Positions 14,790-23,258 of a stretch of 64,000 nucleotides of DNA are shown piece by piece (the first letter of the stretch is position 1; the number at the start of each line of letters is the position of its first letter). Origin of the DNA: Nitrospirillum sp034427435 (GTDB lineage: Bacteria > Pseudomonadota > Alphaproteobacteria > Azospirillales > Azospirillaceae); NCBI RefSeq assembly GCF_034427435.1, contig NZ_JAXQNP010000001.1, forward strand, positions 310,001-374,000, written 5' to 3'. The notes beneath the pieces are model-generated. The model was not told the origin of the DNA and did no database searches. It worked only from the letters and a program-made list of their open reading frames with translations. A program made the translations under genes and the position numbers.

Positions 14790-17738
14790 ATGGTAAAGCT
14801 ACAAAGAAAAATGGGAGCGTCCAAGTCAACGGCACTGACTGTTCGCAAGGCGGTCTTGGCCGGCGTTTCGCTGGTGACGCTTGCGGGCCTTACAGCGCCC
14901 GCTTACGCGCAGACGACACAGACCAGCCCGGCGCAGGGCGGCGCCAATTCCGATACGATGGAAGACATCATCGTCACCGGCATCATCGGCTCGCTGCAAC
15001 GTAACCTTGATATCAAGCGTGAGGCGAACGGCATCGTCGACGCCATTTCGGCGGAGGATATCGGCAAGTTCCCCGATTCCAACGTCGCGGCCTCGATGCA
15101 GCGCATTCCCGGCGTGTCCATCAGCCGCGGCACCAGCAGCATGGGCGGCGTGCCAACCTCCACCGGTGACGCCACCGCCATCACGGTGCGCGGTTTCGGC
15201 CCCAGCTTCAACGAAACGCTGTTCGATGGCCGCGTTTCCGCCTCCGCCGCCAGTTCCGGCCGTGGTTTCGACTTCAGCTCCGTCAGTTCCGACTTCATCG
15301 GTCAGATCGATGTGCTGAAGTCGCCGGACGCCTCGCTGTCGGCCGGCGCCATCGGCGCCACGGTCAACATCAAGTTCCCCAAGCCGCTGGATCACTCCGG
15401 GTTCCGGGCCGCCGGCTCCGTCTCGGGCTCCTACGCCTCCGACGCGGATGGCGCCTCGCCCAACGGCGCCCTGATGGTCAGCGACACCTTCGCCCACGAC
15501 ACCTTCGGCATCTTGCTGGCCGGCGGCTTCAACGAAACCCAGACCCGTGGCAACCATGTGAACAACCAGGGCTGGATCGGCACCACGGCCACCTCCCCGG
15601 CCACAGATCCTGTCAATTATCATTTCGCCAGCTTGGCGCCCGGCGTCAAAGAAGGCACCCCCGCCTGGTTCATCCAGGACTACGGCCTCTACCAGGAACA
15701 CAGCGACACGATCCGCAAGTCCGCTCGCCTGGCCTTGCAATGGCAGCCGTCGGATCAGATCGAAGTCACCTTGAACGACGATTTCCAGCGTGAGGACGCG
15801 CACCAGAACCAGTATGGTTACAGCATCTGGTTCAATTCCCGTAGCATGCAGAATGTGAAGCTGAACAGCAACGGGTCGGTGATCGACTTCGTTCAGCCCA
15901 ACACGCCTACCGACTTCCAGGCGCAGTACAACAGCCAGGTTCTGCAGAACAACCTGTACGGCCTGAACGTCAAGTGGACGCCAACCAACAACTGGACCGT
16001 CACGGTTGACGCCGCTCGGTCCGAATCCTGGCAGAACCCGGGCGATCAGCTGACCAGCCTGGACGCAGACGTGGGCTATGGTTCCTGCGCCAGTGGCACC
16101 TGCATCAACACCAACAACGTGGGCATCACCGGCGTCGCGGCCGGCGCCCTGCCCTATCCCACCGTCTACGGCCCGAACGGCAACGCGGCGCAGTTCACCA
16201 ACGGCTTCATCGGGTCGCACGTCTTCCCGATGACGTCGACGCGCAACTACAACGTCATCGACCAGGGCAAGGTCGAAGGCCAGTGGAAAAGCGGCGATAC
16301 CACCATCCGCTTCGGCATGCAGTACATCGACAACAAGGAAGACCTGGCCAGCTACGACACCTTCACCAACAGCGATTGGCAGGCGTACAGCGGGTATGGT
16401 CCGGCGTCGGGTTCACCCACCGGCGTGGCGCTGCCGCAGAGCTGGTTCACCCAGACCTTCAGCACCGCCAACTTCATCCCCGGCTTCGCCAACAACGGCA
16501 ACCTGCCCTCGCAGATCCTGATGGCCAACCCGGGCCAGATCCTCAATTACCTGCAATCGCTGGGCAATCCCCAGACCAAGAGCATCCCGGGCTTCAACTA
16601 CGGCTGCTGCACCCCGCCCTTCGACGGCACCTACCGTTTGATCCTGTCGCCTGGGTCCAAGCGCGACATCGAAGAAGAAACCTACGCTCCCTATGTCTCG
16701 GCGACGTTCAAGACCGACGTGGCCAACATGCCGCTGAAGGTCAATCTGGGCGTTCGTGAGGAAATCACTCATGTGACGTCCGCCGGTCTGGGTCAGACCC
16801 CAACCGCCTTCACCGTGACCCCGGGCGACAAGACCGCGTTCACGGTGGCGTATGGCCCTGTCAGCACCGTCGAGGGCACCAACAATTACCAGTACATGCT
16901 GCCCAACCTGGATCTGACCTTGGGTGTCACCGACGACCTGCAGGTGCGCTTCAACGCGTCGCGCACCCTAACCCGTCCGCCGCTCAACAATATGACACCG
17001 GTGTACAGCATCAGCACGCAGCGCGTCGGCACGGTATCAGCCTCGGGTGGCAATCCCAACCTGATGCCCTACCTGTCGGATAACCTGGATATCGGTGCCG
17101 AGTATTATTACCAGCGCAATTCCTATGTCGCCCTGGACGGTTTCATGAAGAGCGTCAGCAACTTCGTGATCGGCGGCACCTCGCAGAAGACCTTCGCCGG
17201 CGTCATCGACCCGACCACGGGCAAGGATATGCAGTACAGCTACAGCACGTACGTCAACGGGCCGACGGCCGAGGTCTACGGCCTGGAAATGTCCGTTCAG
17301 CATGTGTTTGATGACACCGGCTTCGGCTTCCAGGCCAACGCCACCGTTGTGGGCACCAACAAACCTTACGATCCGCTGAACCTGGCGGTCAGCAACTTCG
17401 CGGTCACGGGCCTGGCCAACTCCGCCAACTTCGTCGGCTTCTTTGACAAGTACGGCTTCCAGGCCCGTATCGCCGTCAACTGGCGCGACGAGTACCTGGA
17501 CCATTTCGGCCAGGCGCAGGGCGGATCCATCTACGGGTCCGAGCCGACCTTCGTCGATCCAGCCTGGGAAGTGGATTTCAGCACCAGCTACGACATCAAT
17601 CAGTATGTGAGCGTCTACTTCGAAGCCTTGAACCTGACCAACGAGACCTACTCGACCCATGGCCGGTTCAAGGAACAGCTGCTGGATGCCGTCGCCTATG
17701 GGCAGCGGTACACCATCGGCGCCCACTTCAAGTACTGA
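14790..17738 (+). CDS. TonB-dependent receptor, Caulobacter/Xanthomonas (TonB-Xanth-Caul) type
   Basis: 982-residue outer-membrane receptor with a signal peptide (about 1-40, ending AYAQ), a TonB box region (MEDIIVTGIIGSL), a plug (about 60-190; DAISAEDIGKFPDSNVAASMQRIPGVSI) and a barrel ending YTIGAHFKY. The IGKFPD...LQRIPGV pattern marks the TonB-Xanth-Caul subfamily, many members of which import plant or algal oligosaccharides. GGGAGGG lies 6 bases before the ATG. It heads a locus with halogenase, SapC and cupin genes and has LacI-type palindromes upstream, so a carbohydrate or glycoconjugate substrate is likely but unproven. Confidence 0.94.
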   Translation: MVKLQRKMGASKSTALTVRKAVLAGVSLVTLAGLTAPAYAQTTQTSPAQGGANSDTMEDIIVTGIIGSLQRNLDIKREANGIVDAISAEDIGKFPDSNVAASMQRIPGVSISRGTSSMGGVPTSTGDATAITVRGFGPSFNETLFDGRVSASAASSGRGFDFSSVSSDFIGQIDVLKSPDASLSAGAIGATVNIKFPKPLDHSGFRAAGSVSGSYASDADGASPNGALMVSDTFAHDTFGILLAGGFNETQTRGNHVNNQGWIGTTATSPATDPVNYHFASLAPGVKEGTPAWFIQDYGLYQEHSDTIRKSARLALQWQPSDQIEVTLNDDFQREDAHQNQYGYSIWFNSRSMQNVKLNSNGSVIDFVQPNTPTDFQAQYNSQVLQNNLYGLNVKWTPTNNWTVTVDAARSESWQNPGDQLTSLDADVGYGSCASGTCINTNNVGITGVAAGALPYPTVYGPNGNAAQFTNGFIGSHVFPMTSTRNYNVIDQGKVEGQWKSGDTTIRFGMQYIDNKEDLASYDTFTNSDWQAYSGYGPASGSPTGVALPQSWFTQTFSTANFIPGFANNGNLPSQILMANPGQILNYLQSLGNPQTKSIPGFNYGCCTPPFDGTYRLILSPGSKRDIEEETYAPYVSATFKTDVANMPLKVNLGVREEITHVTSAGLGQTPTAFTVTPGDKTAFTVAYGPVSTVEGTNNYQYMLPNLDLTLGVTDDLQVRFNASRTLTRPPLNNMTPVYSISTQRVGTVSASGGNPNLMPYLSDNLDIGAEYYYQRNSYVALDGFMKSVSNFVIGGTSQKTFAGVIDPTTGKDMQYSYSTYVNGPTAEVYGLEMSVQHVFDDTGFGFQANATVVGTNKPYDPLNLAVSNFAVTGLANSANFVGFFDKYGFQARIAVNWRDEYLDHFGQAQGGSIYGSEPTFVDPAWEVDFSTSYDINQYVSVYFEALNLTNETYSTHGRFKEQLLDAVAYGQRYTIGAHFKY

Positions 17739-17774
17739 GTTTGTTTGTGAGCGTACCTTCCTCCTGAACTCCGG

Positions 17775-17806
17775 GGGGCCGCCGTGGCACGCGGCGGCCC
17801 CTTTTT
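17775..17806 (+). terminator. intrinsic terminator after TBDR
   Basis: A perfect 10-bp GC stem (GGGGCCGCCG with CGGCGGCCCC), 7-base loop and five T lie 36 bases after the TBDR stop. It sits between the receptor and the halogenase gene, so it probably attenuates rather than isolates: the receptor would be made in excess over the downstream enzymes. Confidence 0.8.
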
Positions 17807-17907
17807 CCCCCTGGAGCGATCGGGGAAAAGCCCTACACTGGCGCAAAATTGGTTGCCGATACCCCCGTCAGGGAGGCGGGACGGCACCCCAGACCCAGGA
17901 TGCCTTC

Positions 17908-19443
17908 ATGGACCGTCCCATCCAGCATATCGTCATCGTCGGCGGCGGCACCGCCGGCTGGCTGACCGCCGGCATCGTCGCCGCCCGGCACAAGGCGCGC
18001 ATGGCCGCCGGCTTCAAGGTGACCTTGGTGGAATCGCCCAACGTCGCCATCATCGGCGTGGGCGAGGGCACGTGGCCCACCATGCGCACCACGCTGGAAA
18101 AGATGGGTGTGTCGGAGACGGAGTTCTTCCGCCACTGCGACACCGCCTTCAAGCAAGGCGGCAAGTTCGTGGGCTGGACCACCGGCGCCGCGGACGACGC
18201 CTATTACCATCCCCTGATGCTGCCTCACGGCTGGTCGCAGGTGAACCTGGCGCCCCATTGGCTGCAGGACGCGCGCGGCCGCACCTTTTCCGACGCCGTC
18301 TGCCCGCAGGAGGCCATCTGCGAGGACGGGCTGGCGCCCAAGACCATCTCCACCCCCGAATACCGGGGCGTGGCCAACTACGCCTATCATCTGGACGCCG
18401 GCAAGTTCGCCGGCTTCATGCAGCGGCATTGCACGGAGAAGCTGGGGGTACAGCACATCCTGGCCGATGTGACCGAGGTCCGGCAGGATGAGAACGGCGA
18501 CATCACCAGCCTGGTGACCGCGCAGGCGGGTGAGATCGCCGGTGACCTGTTCGTGGATTGCACCGGGTTCCACGCCCTGCTGATCGGCAAGACCCTGGGC
18601 GTGGGGTTCAAGGAATGCCGCGACGTGCTGTTCTGCGACACGGCCCTGGCCGTGCAGGTCCCCTATGAGACCGCGGACGCCCCCATGGCGTCGCAGACCA
18701 TCGCCACCGCCCAGTCGTCCGGCTGGATCTGGGACATCGCCCTGCCCACCCGGCGCGGTCTGGGCTACGTCTATTCCAGCGACCATATCGATGAGGAAGC
18801 GGCGCGGGCCGAACTGGCGCGCTATGCCGGGACGCAAGCGGAGGCGCGCAAGATCCCCATCCGCGGCGGCCATCGCGAGACGTTCTGGAAAAACAATTGC
18901 GTGGCCGTGGGGTTGGCCGCCGGGTTCCTGGAACCGCTGGAAGCCTCCGCCATCATGCTGATCGAACTGTCGGCCAAGATCATCGCCGAACAACTGCCCG
19001 CCCGCCGCAGCGTCATGGACATCGTGGCCCGCCGCTTCAACGAGGTGACGCGCTATCGCTGGGGCCGCATCATCGACTTCCTGAAGCTGCATTACGTCCT
19101 GACCCAGCGGACCGACACGGCCTTCTGGCGGGACAATGTCGACCCCGCCTCCGTGCCTGAGCGCTTGCGGGACCTGTTGCGCCTGTGGAAATACCGTGCG
19201 CCCTGGTTCCTGGATGAGTTCGACCGGCTGGAGGAGGTGTTCCCCGCCGCCAGCTATCAATATGTGCTGTATGGCATGGGGTTCCGCACCGAGGTGGACC
19301 CGGCCGAGAACGGCGCCGATGCCACCCTGGCCAGCCGCATCCTGGAAGAGAACGCGGCCATGGCCCGGAAGATGCGCGCCAACCTGCCCAAGAACCGCGA
19401 CCTGGTGCGCAAGATCCGCGACCACGGCATGCAATCGATCTGA
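17908..19443 (+). CDS. flavin-dependent tryptophan-halogenase family protein (first copy)
   Basis: 511 residues with the FAD-binding GGGTAGW at the N-terminus, GVGEGTWP near residue 50, and AFKQGGKFVGW with the Lys that in PrnA-type enzymes forms the halogenating species. The WxWxIP signature is altered: the segment reads WIWDIALP, so the Ile-Pro pair is interrupted. The start at 17908 is the only one that begins directly before the FAD fold. SapC follows after 14 bases. No secondary-metabolite genes are nearby. TBDR-linked homologues are frequent, and their substrate is unknown to me, so halogenation of free tryptophan should not be assumed. Confidence 0.85.
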   Translation: MDRPIQHIVIVGGGTAGWLTAGIVAARHKARMAAGFKVTLVESPNVAIIGVGEGTWPTMRTTLEKMGVSETEFFRHCDTAFKQGGKFVGWTTGAADDAYYHPLMLPHGWSQVNLAPHWLQDARGRTFSDAVCPQEAICEDGLAPKTISTPEYRGVANYAYHLDAGKFAGFMQRHCTEKLGVQHILADVTEVRQDENGDITSLVTAQAGEIAGDLFVDCTGFHALLIGKTLGVGFKECRDVLFCDTALAVQVPYETADAPMASQTIATAQSSGWIWDIALPTRRGLGYVYSSDHIDEEAARAELARYAGTQAEARKIPIRGGHRETFWKNNCVAVGLAAGFLEPLEASAIMLIELSAKIIAEQLPARRSVMDIVARRFNEVTRYRWGRIIDFLKLHYVLTQRTDTAFWRDNVDPASVPERLRDLLRLWKYRAPWFLDEFDRLEEVFPAASYQYVLYGMGFRTEVDPAENGADATLASRILEENAAMARKMRANLPKNRDLVRKIRDHGMQSI

Positions 19444-19457
19444 GCCTGACGGGACCC

Positions 19458-20150
19458 ATGACCAACATCGCCATCGTCAACGCCCACACCCACCGCGACC
19501 TGCACGTGAAGGCCAAGGCCAGCCCCGCCTTCGACGCCAAGCATTTCGTCGCCGTCATCGTGGCCGAGTTCCCGCTGCTGGCCGTCCAGTGCCCCATCCT
19601 GTTTTCCAAGGATGCGGAAACCGGCGCCTTCCTGTGCGGCGCGGTGCTGGGCTTCCAGCAGAACGAGAACCTGTTCCTGACCCAGGAGGGCTGGCAGGGC
19701 TACCGCCCCCTGACCCTGCAACGCGGCCCCTTCTACACCGTGGGCGACGACCTGGGCATCGACCTGGACGACGCCCGGGTCGGTCGGGACGTGGGCGAAC
19801 CGCTGTTCGGCGCCAATGGTGAGATGACGCCCTATCTGAAGGGCATCATCGCCGCGATGCAGGAGCTGCGTCCGGGGCTGGAGCGGACCAAGCGCTTCAT
19901 CGACACGCTGCTCGGCCTGAAGCTGATCGAGCCCATCGATATCAGCCTCAGCTTCGACGATGGCAGCCAGTTGCAGCTTGACGGCCTGTACACCATCGAC
20001 CGCGACGCCCTGCGCGCCCTGCCCGACGCGGCGGTGCTGGATCTGTTCCGCCGGGGCTATATGCAGTTGATCTATCTGATGATCGCGTCGCTGAAGCACA
20101 TCCCCCTGATGGCGGAGCGCAAGAACAAGCGGCTGACGGCGGCGCCATGA
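19458..20150 (+). CDS. SapC family protein
   Basis: 230-residue protein resembling SapC, named from an S-layer locus of Campylobacter but found widely next to TBDR and halogenase genes in Caulobacter and Xanthomonas relatives. Recognisable parts are HFVAVIVAEFPLLAVQCPI, the LGFQQNENLF segment and GYMQLIYLMIASLKHI at the C-terminus. No signal peptide or clear membrane helix is seen. The biochemical role is unknown. Its stop overlaps the start of the cupin gene (ATGA), showing tight co-expression. Confidence 0.83.
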   Translation: MTNIAIVNAHTHRDLHVKAKASPAFDAKHFVAVIVAEFPLLAVQCPILFSKDAETGAFLCGAVLGFQQNENLFLTQEGWQGYRPLTLQRGPFYTVGDDLGIDLDDARVGRDVGEPLFGANGEMTPYLKGIIAAMQELRPGLERTKRFIDTLLGLKLIEPIDISLSFDDGSQLQLDGLYTIDRDALRALPDAAVLDLFRRGYMQLIYLMIASLKHIPLMAERKNKRLTAAP

Positions 20151-21154
20151 CGGCCACCGTCGGCGAACGCGACGGCCGCACCCTCGCCTCCGCGGACCAG
20201 TTCCGGGATGAGGTGGTGGCCGCCGGCAGGCCCCTGGTGCTGCGGGGCCTGGTGGCCCACTGGCCGGCGGTGGACCAGGGAACCCCCGGCGCCTTGCGCG
20301 ATTACCTTGCCCGTTTCGGGGCCGGCGTCACGATGGAAACGTTCGTCGGCCCGCCGGGCATCTGGGGCCGGTATTTCTACGCCGATGGCCTCAAAGGCTT
20401 CAATTTCGAGCGCCGGCCCCTGAGCCTGGCCGAGGCGCTGGAGCAGATGGTGCAGGCGCTGGACGACCCGGACGCCCCCACGCTGTACGCCGGCTCCCTG
20501 GCGCTGGACGACCATTTGCCGGGCTTCACGACGGAAAACGTCATGCCCCTGCTGCCGCCAGGCGTGGCCGGGCGCATTTGGCTGGGCCATGCCTCCCGCG
20601 TCGCCACCCATTACGACGCCTTTGAGAACCTGGCGTGCGTGGTGGCGGGAACGCGGCGCTTCACCCTGTACCCGCCTGCGGCGATCAGCGATCTCTATGT
20701 CGGGCCCATCGACAACACCCTGTCCGGCCAGCCCGTCAGCCTGGCGGCATCCGATCCGGACAACCCAGCCTATCCCCGATTCCAGGCCATTCGCGACCAG
20801 GCGCTGGTGGCGGACCTCAACCCGGGCGACGCCCTGTTCCTGCCCAAGCTGTGGTGGCACCAGGTGGAGGCGACGGCCCCCTTCAACGGCATGGTCAACT
20901 ACTGGTGGGACGCCTTCGCCGCCGGGCCGGACGCGCCCTTCACCAGCCTGCTGCTGGCCATGATCACCCTGGCCGAACGACCGGAGGTGGAGCGCCAAGC
21001 CTGGCGCGCCTTCTTCGACCATTACGTCTTCCGCCCCCAAGGCCATCCCCTGGCCCACCTGCCGGCGGAACAGCACGGCGTGCTGGGCCCCCTGAAGGCC
21101 GGCAACTACGGCCGCCTCCGCGCCCGGGTGATGCAGCTTTTGCGCGGGGGGTGA
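20147..21154 (+). CDS. cupin-like (JmjC/FIH-type) Fe(II)/2-oxoglutarate oxygenase candidate
   Basis: 335 residues of the cupin-8 family related to factor-inhibiting-HIF hydroxylases. The iron-binding facial triad is visible: THYDAFEN supplies His and Asp, and LFLPKLWWHQVEA the distal His. RRFTLYPP lies between them, as in the family. This supports an active hydroxylase rather than a structural cupin; the target (protein or small molecule) is unknown. It overlaps sapC by 4 bases and converges with the second halogenase almost end to end. Confidence 0.83.
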   Translation: MTATVGERDGRTLASADQFRDEVVAAGRPLVLRGLVAHWPAVDQGTPGALRDYLARFGAGVTMETFVGPPGIWGRYFYADGLKGFNFERRPLSLAEALEQMVQALDDPDAPTLYAGSLALDDHLPGFTTENVMPLLPPGVAGRIWLGHASRVATHYDAFENLACVVAGTRRFTLYPPAAISDLYVGPIDNTLSGQPVSLAASDPDNPAYPRFQAIRDQALVADLNPGDALFLPKLWWHQVEATAPFNGMVNYWWDAFAAGPDAPFTSLLLAMITLAERPEVERQAWRAFFDHYVFRPQGHPLAHLPAEQHGVLGPLKAGNYGRLRARVMQLLRGG

Positions 21155-21155
21155 G

Positions 21156-22694
21156 CTAACCCGCCGCCGCGCAGTGCCGGTCGATGAAGGCCTGGTGGTG
21201 GGGCATGGTTTGCACCACGCGGCCGATGACATCGTGGATGTTGGCCAAGGCCCCCCGGATCTTGTCGGGGTCGAGAAGGTCGGTCATGGGGTCGGGACGG
21301 CGGGGACGGATATCCTGGCCGGTGAAGACATAGAGCCAGCTTTGCTCCGGGAACAGCTCGGTATCCTCGCGCTGGATACGGCCGTAGCCCTGGAACAACT
21401 CGATCTTGGCCCGCAGGCTGTCGGGCCAGTCGATGTCGGCGCAATGGCGCCAGAAATCGCTGTCCCGCCGCTGGCCGGTGGCGTAGTGCAGCACCAGGAA
21501 GTCCCGGATCCGCTCATACTCGAAGGCGAGCATGCGGTTATAGCGGGCGATGTCCGCCGGTTCGCAATGCCGGTCGGGCAGCATCTGGATGAACAGCGCC
21601 AGGCCGCGATGGACCATGTGGATGCTGGTGGATTCCAGCGGCTCCAGGAAACCGCTGGCCAGGCCCAGGGACAGGCAGTTGCGCTTCCAGCTTTCCCGCC
21701 GCCGGCCGGTGACGAAGCGCAGCACGCGCGGATCCGCCAGGGGCTTGCCCGCCAGGTTGGACAACAGCGTCTCCCGCGCCGCCTCGTCGCTCAGGAAATC
21801 GCGGGCGTAGACCACGCCGTTGCCCTCGCGGTGCTGCAAGGGGATGCGCCATTGCCAGCCGGCCGACCGCGCCGCCGCCAGGGTGTAGGAGGGCGGCGGC
21901 CCCGCCCGTTCGCTGGGGACGGCGACGGCGCTGTCGCAGGGCAGGAATCGCTGCCAGTTCTCATAGCCGGCCTGCAGGGCCTCCTCGATCAGCAGGCCAC
22001 GGAACCCGCTGCAATCAATGAAGAAATCACCGTCGACGCGGCGGCCGTCCTCCAGGCGCAGGGCCTCGATGAAGCCATCCTCGGGGCGCAGGTCCACCCG
22101 CACCACCTTGCCCTCCACCCGGGTGACGCCGCGCGCCTCGGAATAGCCGCGCAGATAGCGCGCGAACAGCGCCGCGTCGAAATGCAGGGCATAGGTGATG
22201 CCCTCCAGGGGGGAGCCGGGCGCCTGCACCGGGCGCATAAACCGATTGTGCGCCGCCGCCATGGCCTGCAGCGAATATTCCTCCAGCGGGGCGCCGCCAC
22301 CGGCCAGGCGCTGGCGCATCCAATAGGCGGGGAAGCCTATCCCCTCCATCTCGAAGCCGGTGCGGCCGAAGGGATGGAAATAGGAATGGCCCACGCGGGT
22401 CCAATCCTGGAAACGGATGCCCAGCTTGAAGGTGGCGTTGGTCTGGCGGATCAGGTCGTCCTCATCGATCCCCAGCACGCGGATGAAGTTCATGATAGGG
22501 GGGATGGTCGCCTCCCCCACGCCGATGGTGCCGATCTGTTCGGATTCCACCAGTTGGATATCGCACTTCAGGTTGCGCAGGAACCGGGCCAGGCTGGCCG
22601 CCGCCATCCACCCGGCGGTGCCGCCGCCCACAATGACGATGCGCCGCAATGGTGCGTTGGTAGCGGTATCATTCGAAGCGTGCGACGGGACCAT
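21156..22694 (-). CDS. flavin-dependent tryptophan-halogenase family protein (second copy)
   Basis: 512 residues, same family as the gene at 17908 but transcribed toward it. It has GGGTAGW, GVGEATIPP, ATFKLGIRFQDW with the key Lys, and an intact WxWxIP motif (WQWRIP), which in known halogenases separates the flavin site from the halogenation site. By motif it is the better candidate for an active halogenase. The stop is one base away from that of the cupin gene, so the gene belongs to the locus but has its own promoter, divergent from the metal-efflux genes. Confidence 0.87.
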   Translation of the reverse strand: MVPSHASNDTATNAPLRRIVIVGGGTAGWMAAASLARFLRNLKCDIQLVESEQIGTIGVGEATIPPIMNFIRVLGIDEDDLIRQTNATFKLGIRFQDWTRVGHSYFHPFGRTGFEMEGIGFPAYWMRQRLAGGGAPLEEYSLQAMAAAHNRFMRPVQAPGSPLEGITYALHFDAALFARYLRGYSEARGVTRVEGKVVRVDLRPEDGFIEALRLEDGRRVDGDFFIDCSGFRGLLIEEALQAGYENWQRFLPCDSAVAVPSERAGPPPSYTLAAARSAGWQWRIPLQHREGNGVVYARDFLSDEAARETLLSNLAGKPLADPRVLRFVTGRRRESWKRNCLSLGLASGFLEPLESTSIHMVHRGLALFIQMLPDRHCEPADIARYNRMLAFEYERIRDFLVLHYATGQRRDSDFWRHCADIDWPDSLRAKIELFQGYGRIQREDTELFPEQSWLYVFTGQDIRPRRPDPMTDLLDPDKIRGALANIHDVIGRVVQTMPHHQAFIDRHCAAAG

Positions 22695-22832
22695 GCGTTG
22701 GGTTCCTACGGTTTCTCTCCCTGTTGCCTTCCTTTTAGCGCGGCCCGCCGCCCCGCGTCACAACTTTCTGTGGCAGCCCATCAGCCTTCTTGGGACTTGA
22801 AGCCGGCGGCCGACATCGCCAGATTGGCGACC

Positions 22833-23165
22833 ATGCGCTGGTTGCTCGCCCTTCTGCTGCTGTTCACGGCGGTGTTCGACGGCCCGTCCCTGACCGAAAT
22901 GGCAGGCGGCGCGCCGACGTGCGGCATCACGCAGGAGCATGTGGCGGTGGAGGGCGCGCCCGACCCCACCGACGGCCTGCGCCACAGCGCGGTTCATTTC
23001 CATGCCGGCCAGGGCCCCTGCGGCCATGTCCATGTGGCCGATGCGGTCGGTCCCGCCTTCATGCCGGGGCCGGGCGTCCGCATCCGGTTGGCGGTCCTGC
23101 CACCACTGGATCAACCCTACACCACCCGCGCCATCGCCCCACCGGACCGGCCCCCGACCGCTTGA
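22833..23165 (+). CDS. small exported protein, CzcI-like
   Basis: 110 residues: an N-terminal hydrophobic signal (MRWLLALLLLFTAVF), a middle part with one Cys after the signal (TCGITQEHV), a His/Cys patch (HSAVHFHAGQGPCGHVHV) and a Pro-rich end (PPDRPPTA). Small periplasmic proteins with His residues and an RP-rich tail often precede czcCBA and are called CzcI. The match is by context and general layout only. It lies 93 bases before czcC on the same strand and could bind metal in the periplasm. No strong ribosome binding site was seen, so the start is uncertain. Confidence 0.55.
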   Translation: MRWLLALLLLFTAVFDGPSLTEMAGGAPTCGITQEHVAVEGAPDPTDGLRHSAVHFHAGQGPCGHVHVADAVGPAFMPGPGVRIRLAVLPPLDQPYTTRAIAPPDRPPTA

Positions 23166-23258
23166 TCGAGTCCGCTCCACGCCGCGGCCCCTGACGCCCT
23201 TTCCGCCAGGAAGGGCCCGGGTCACGGCGTCATCGATCCTGCTTGTCCGGAGCCTTTC

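Noticed and set aside
17908..22694. secondary-metabolite biosynthetic cluster around the halogenases
   Set aside because: No NRPS, PKS, prenyltransferase or other tailoring genes are present; the neighbours are TBDR, SapC and cupin.
21174..23165. 663-codon open frame on the plus strand
   Set aside because: Most of it is antisense to the second halogenase. Only its last 110 codons, from 22833, have a signal peptide and are kept as a separate small gene.
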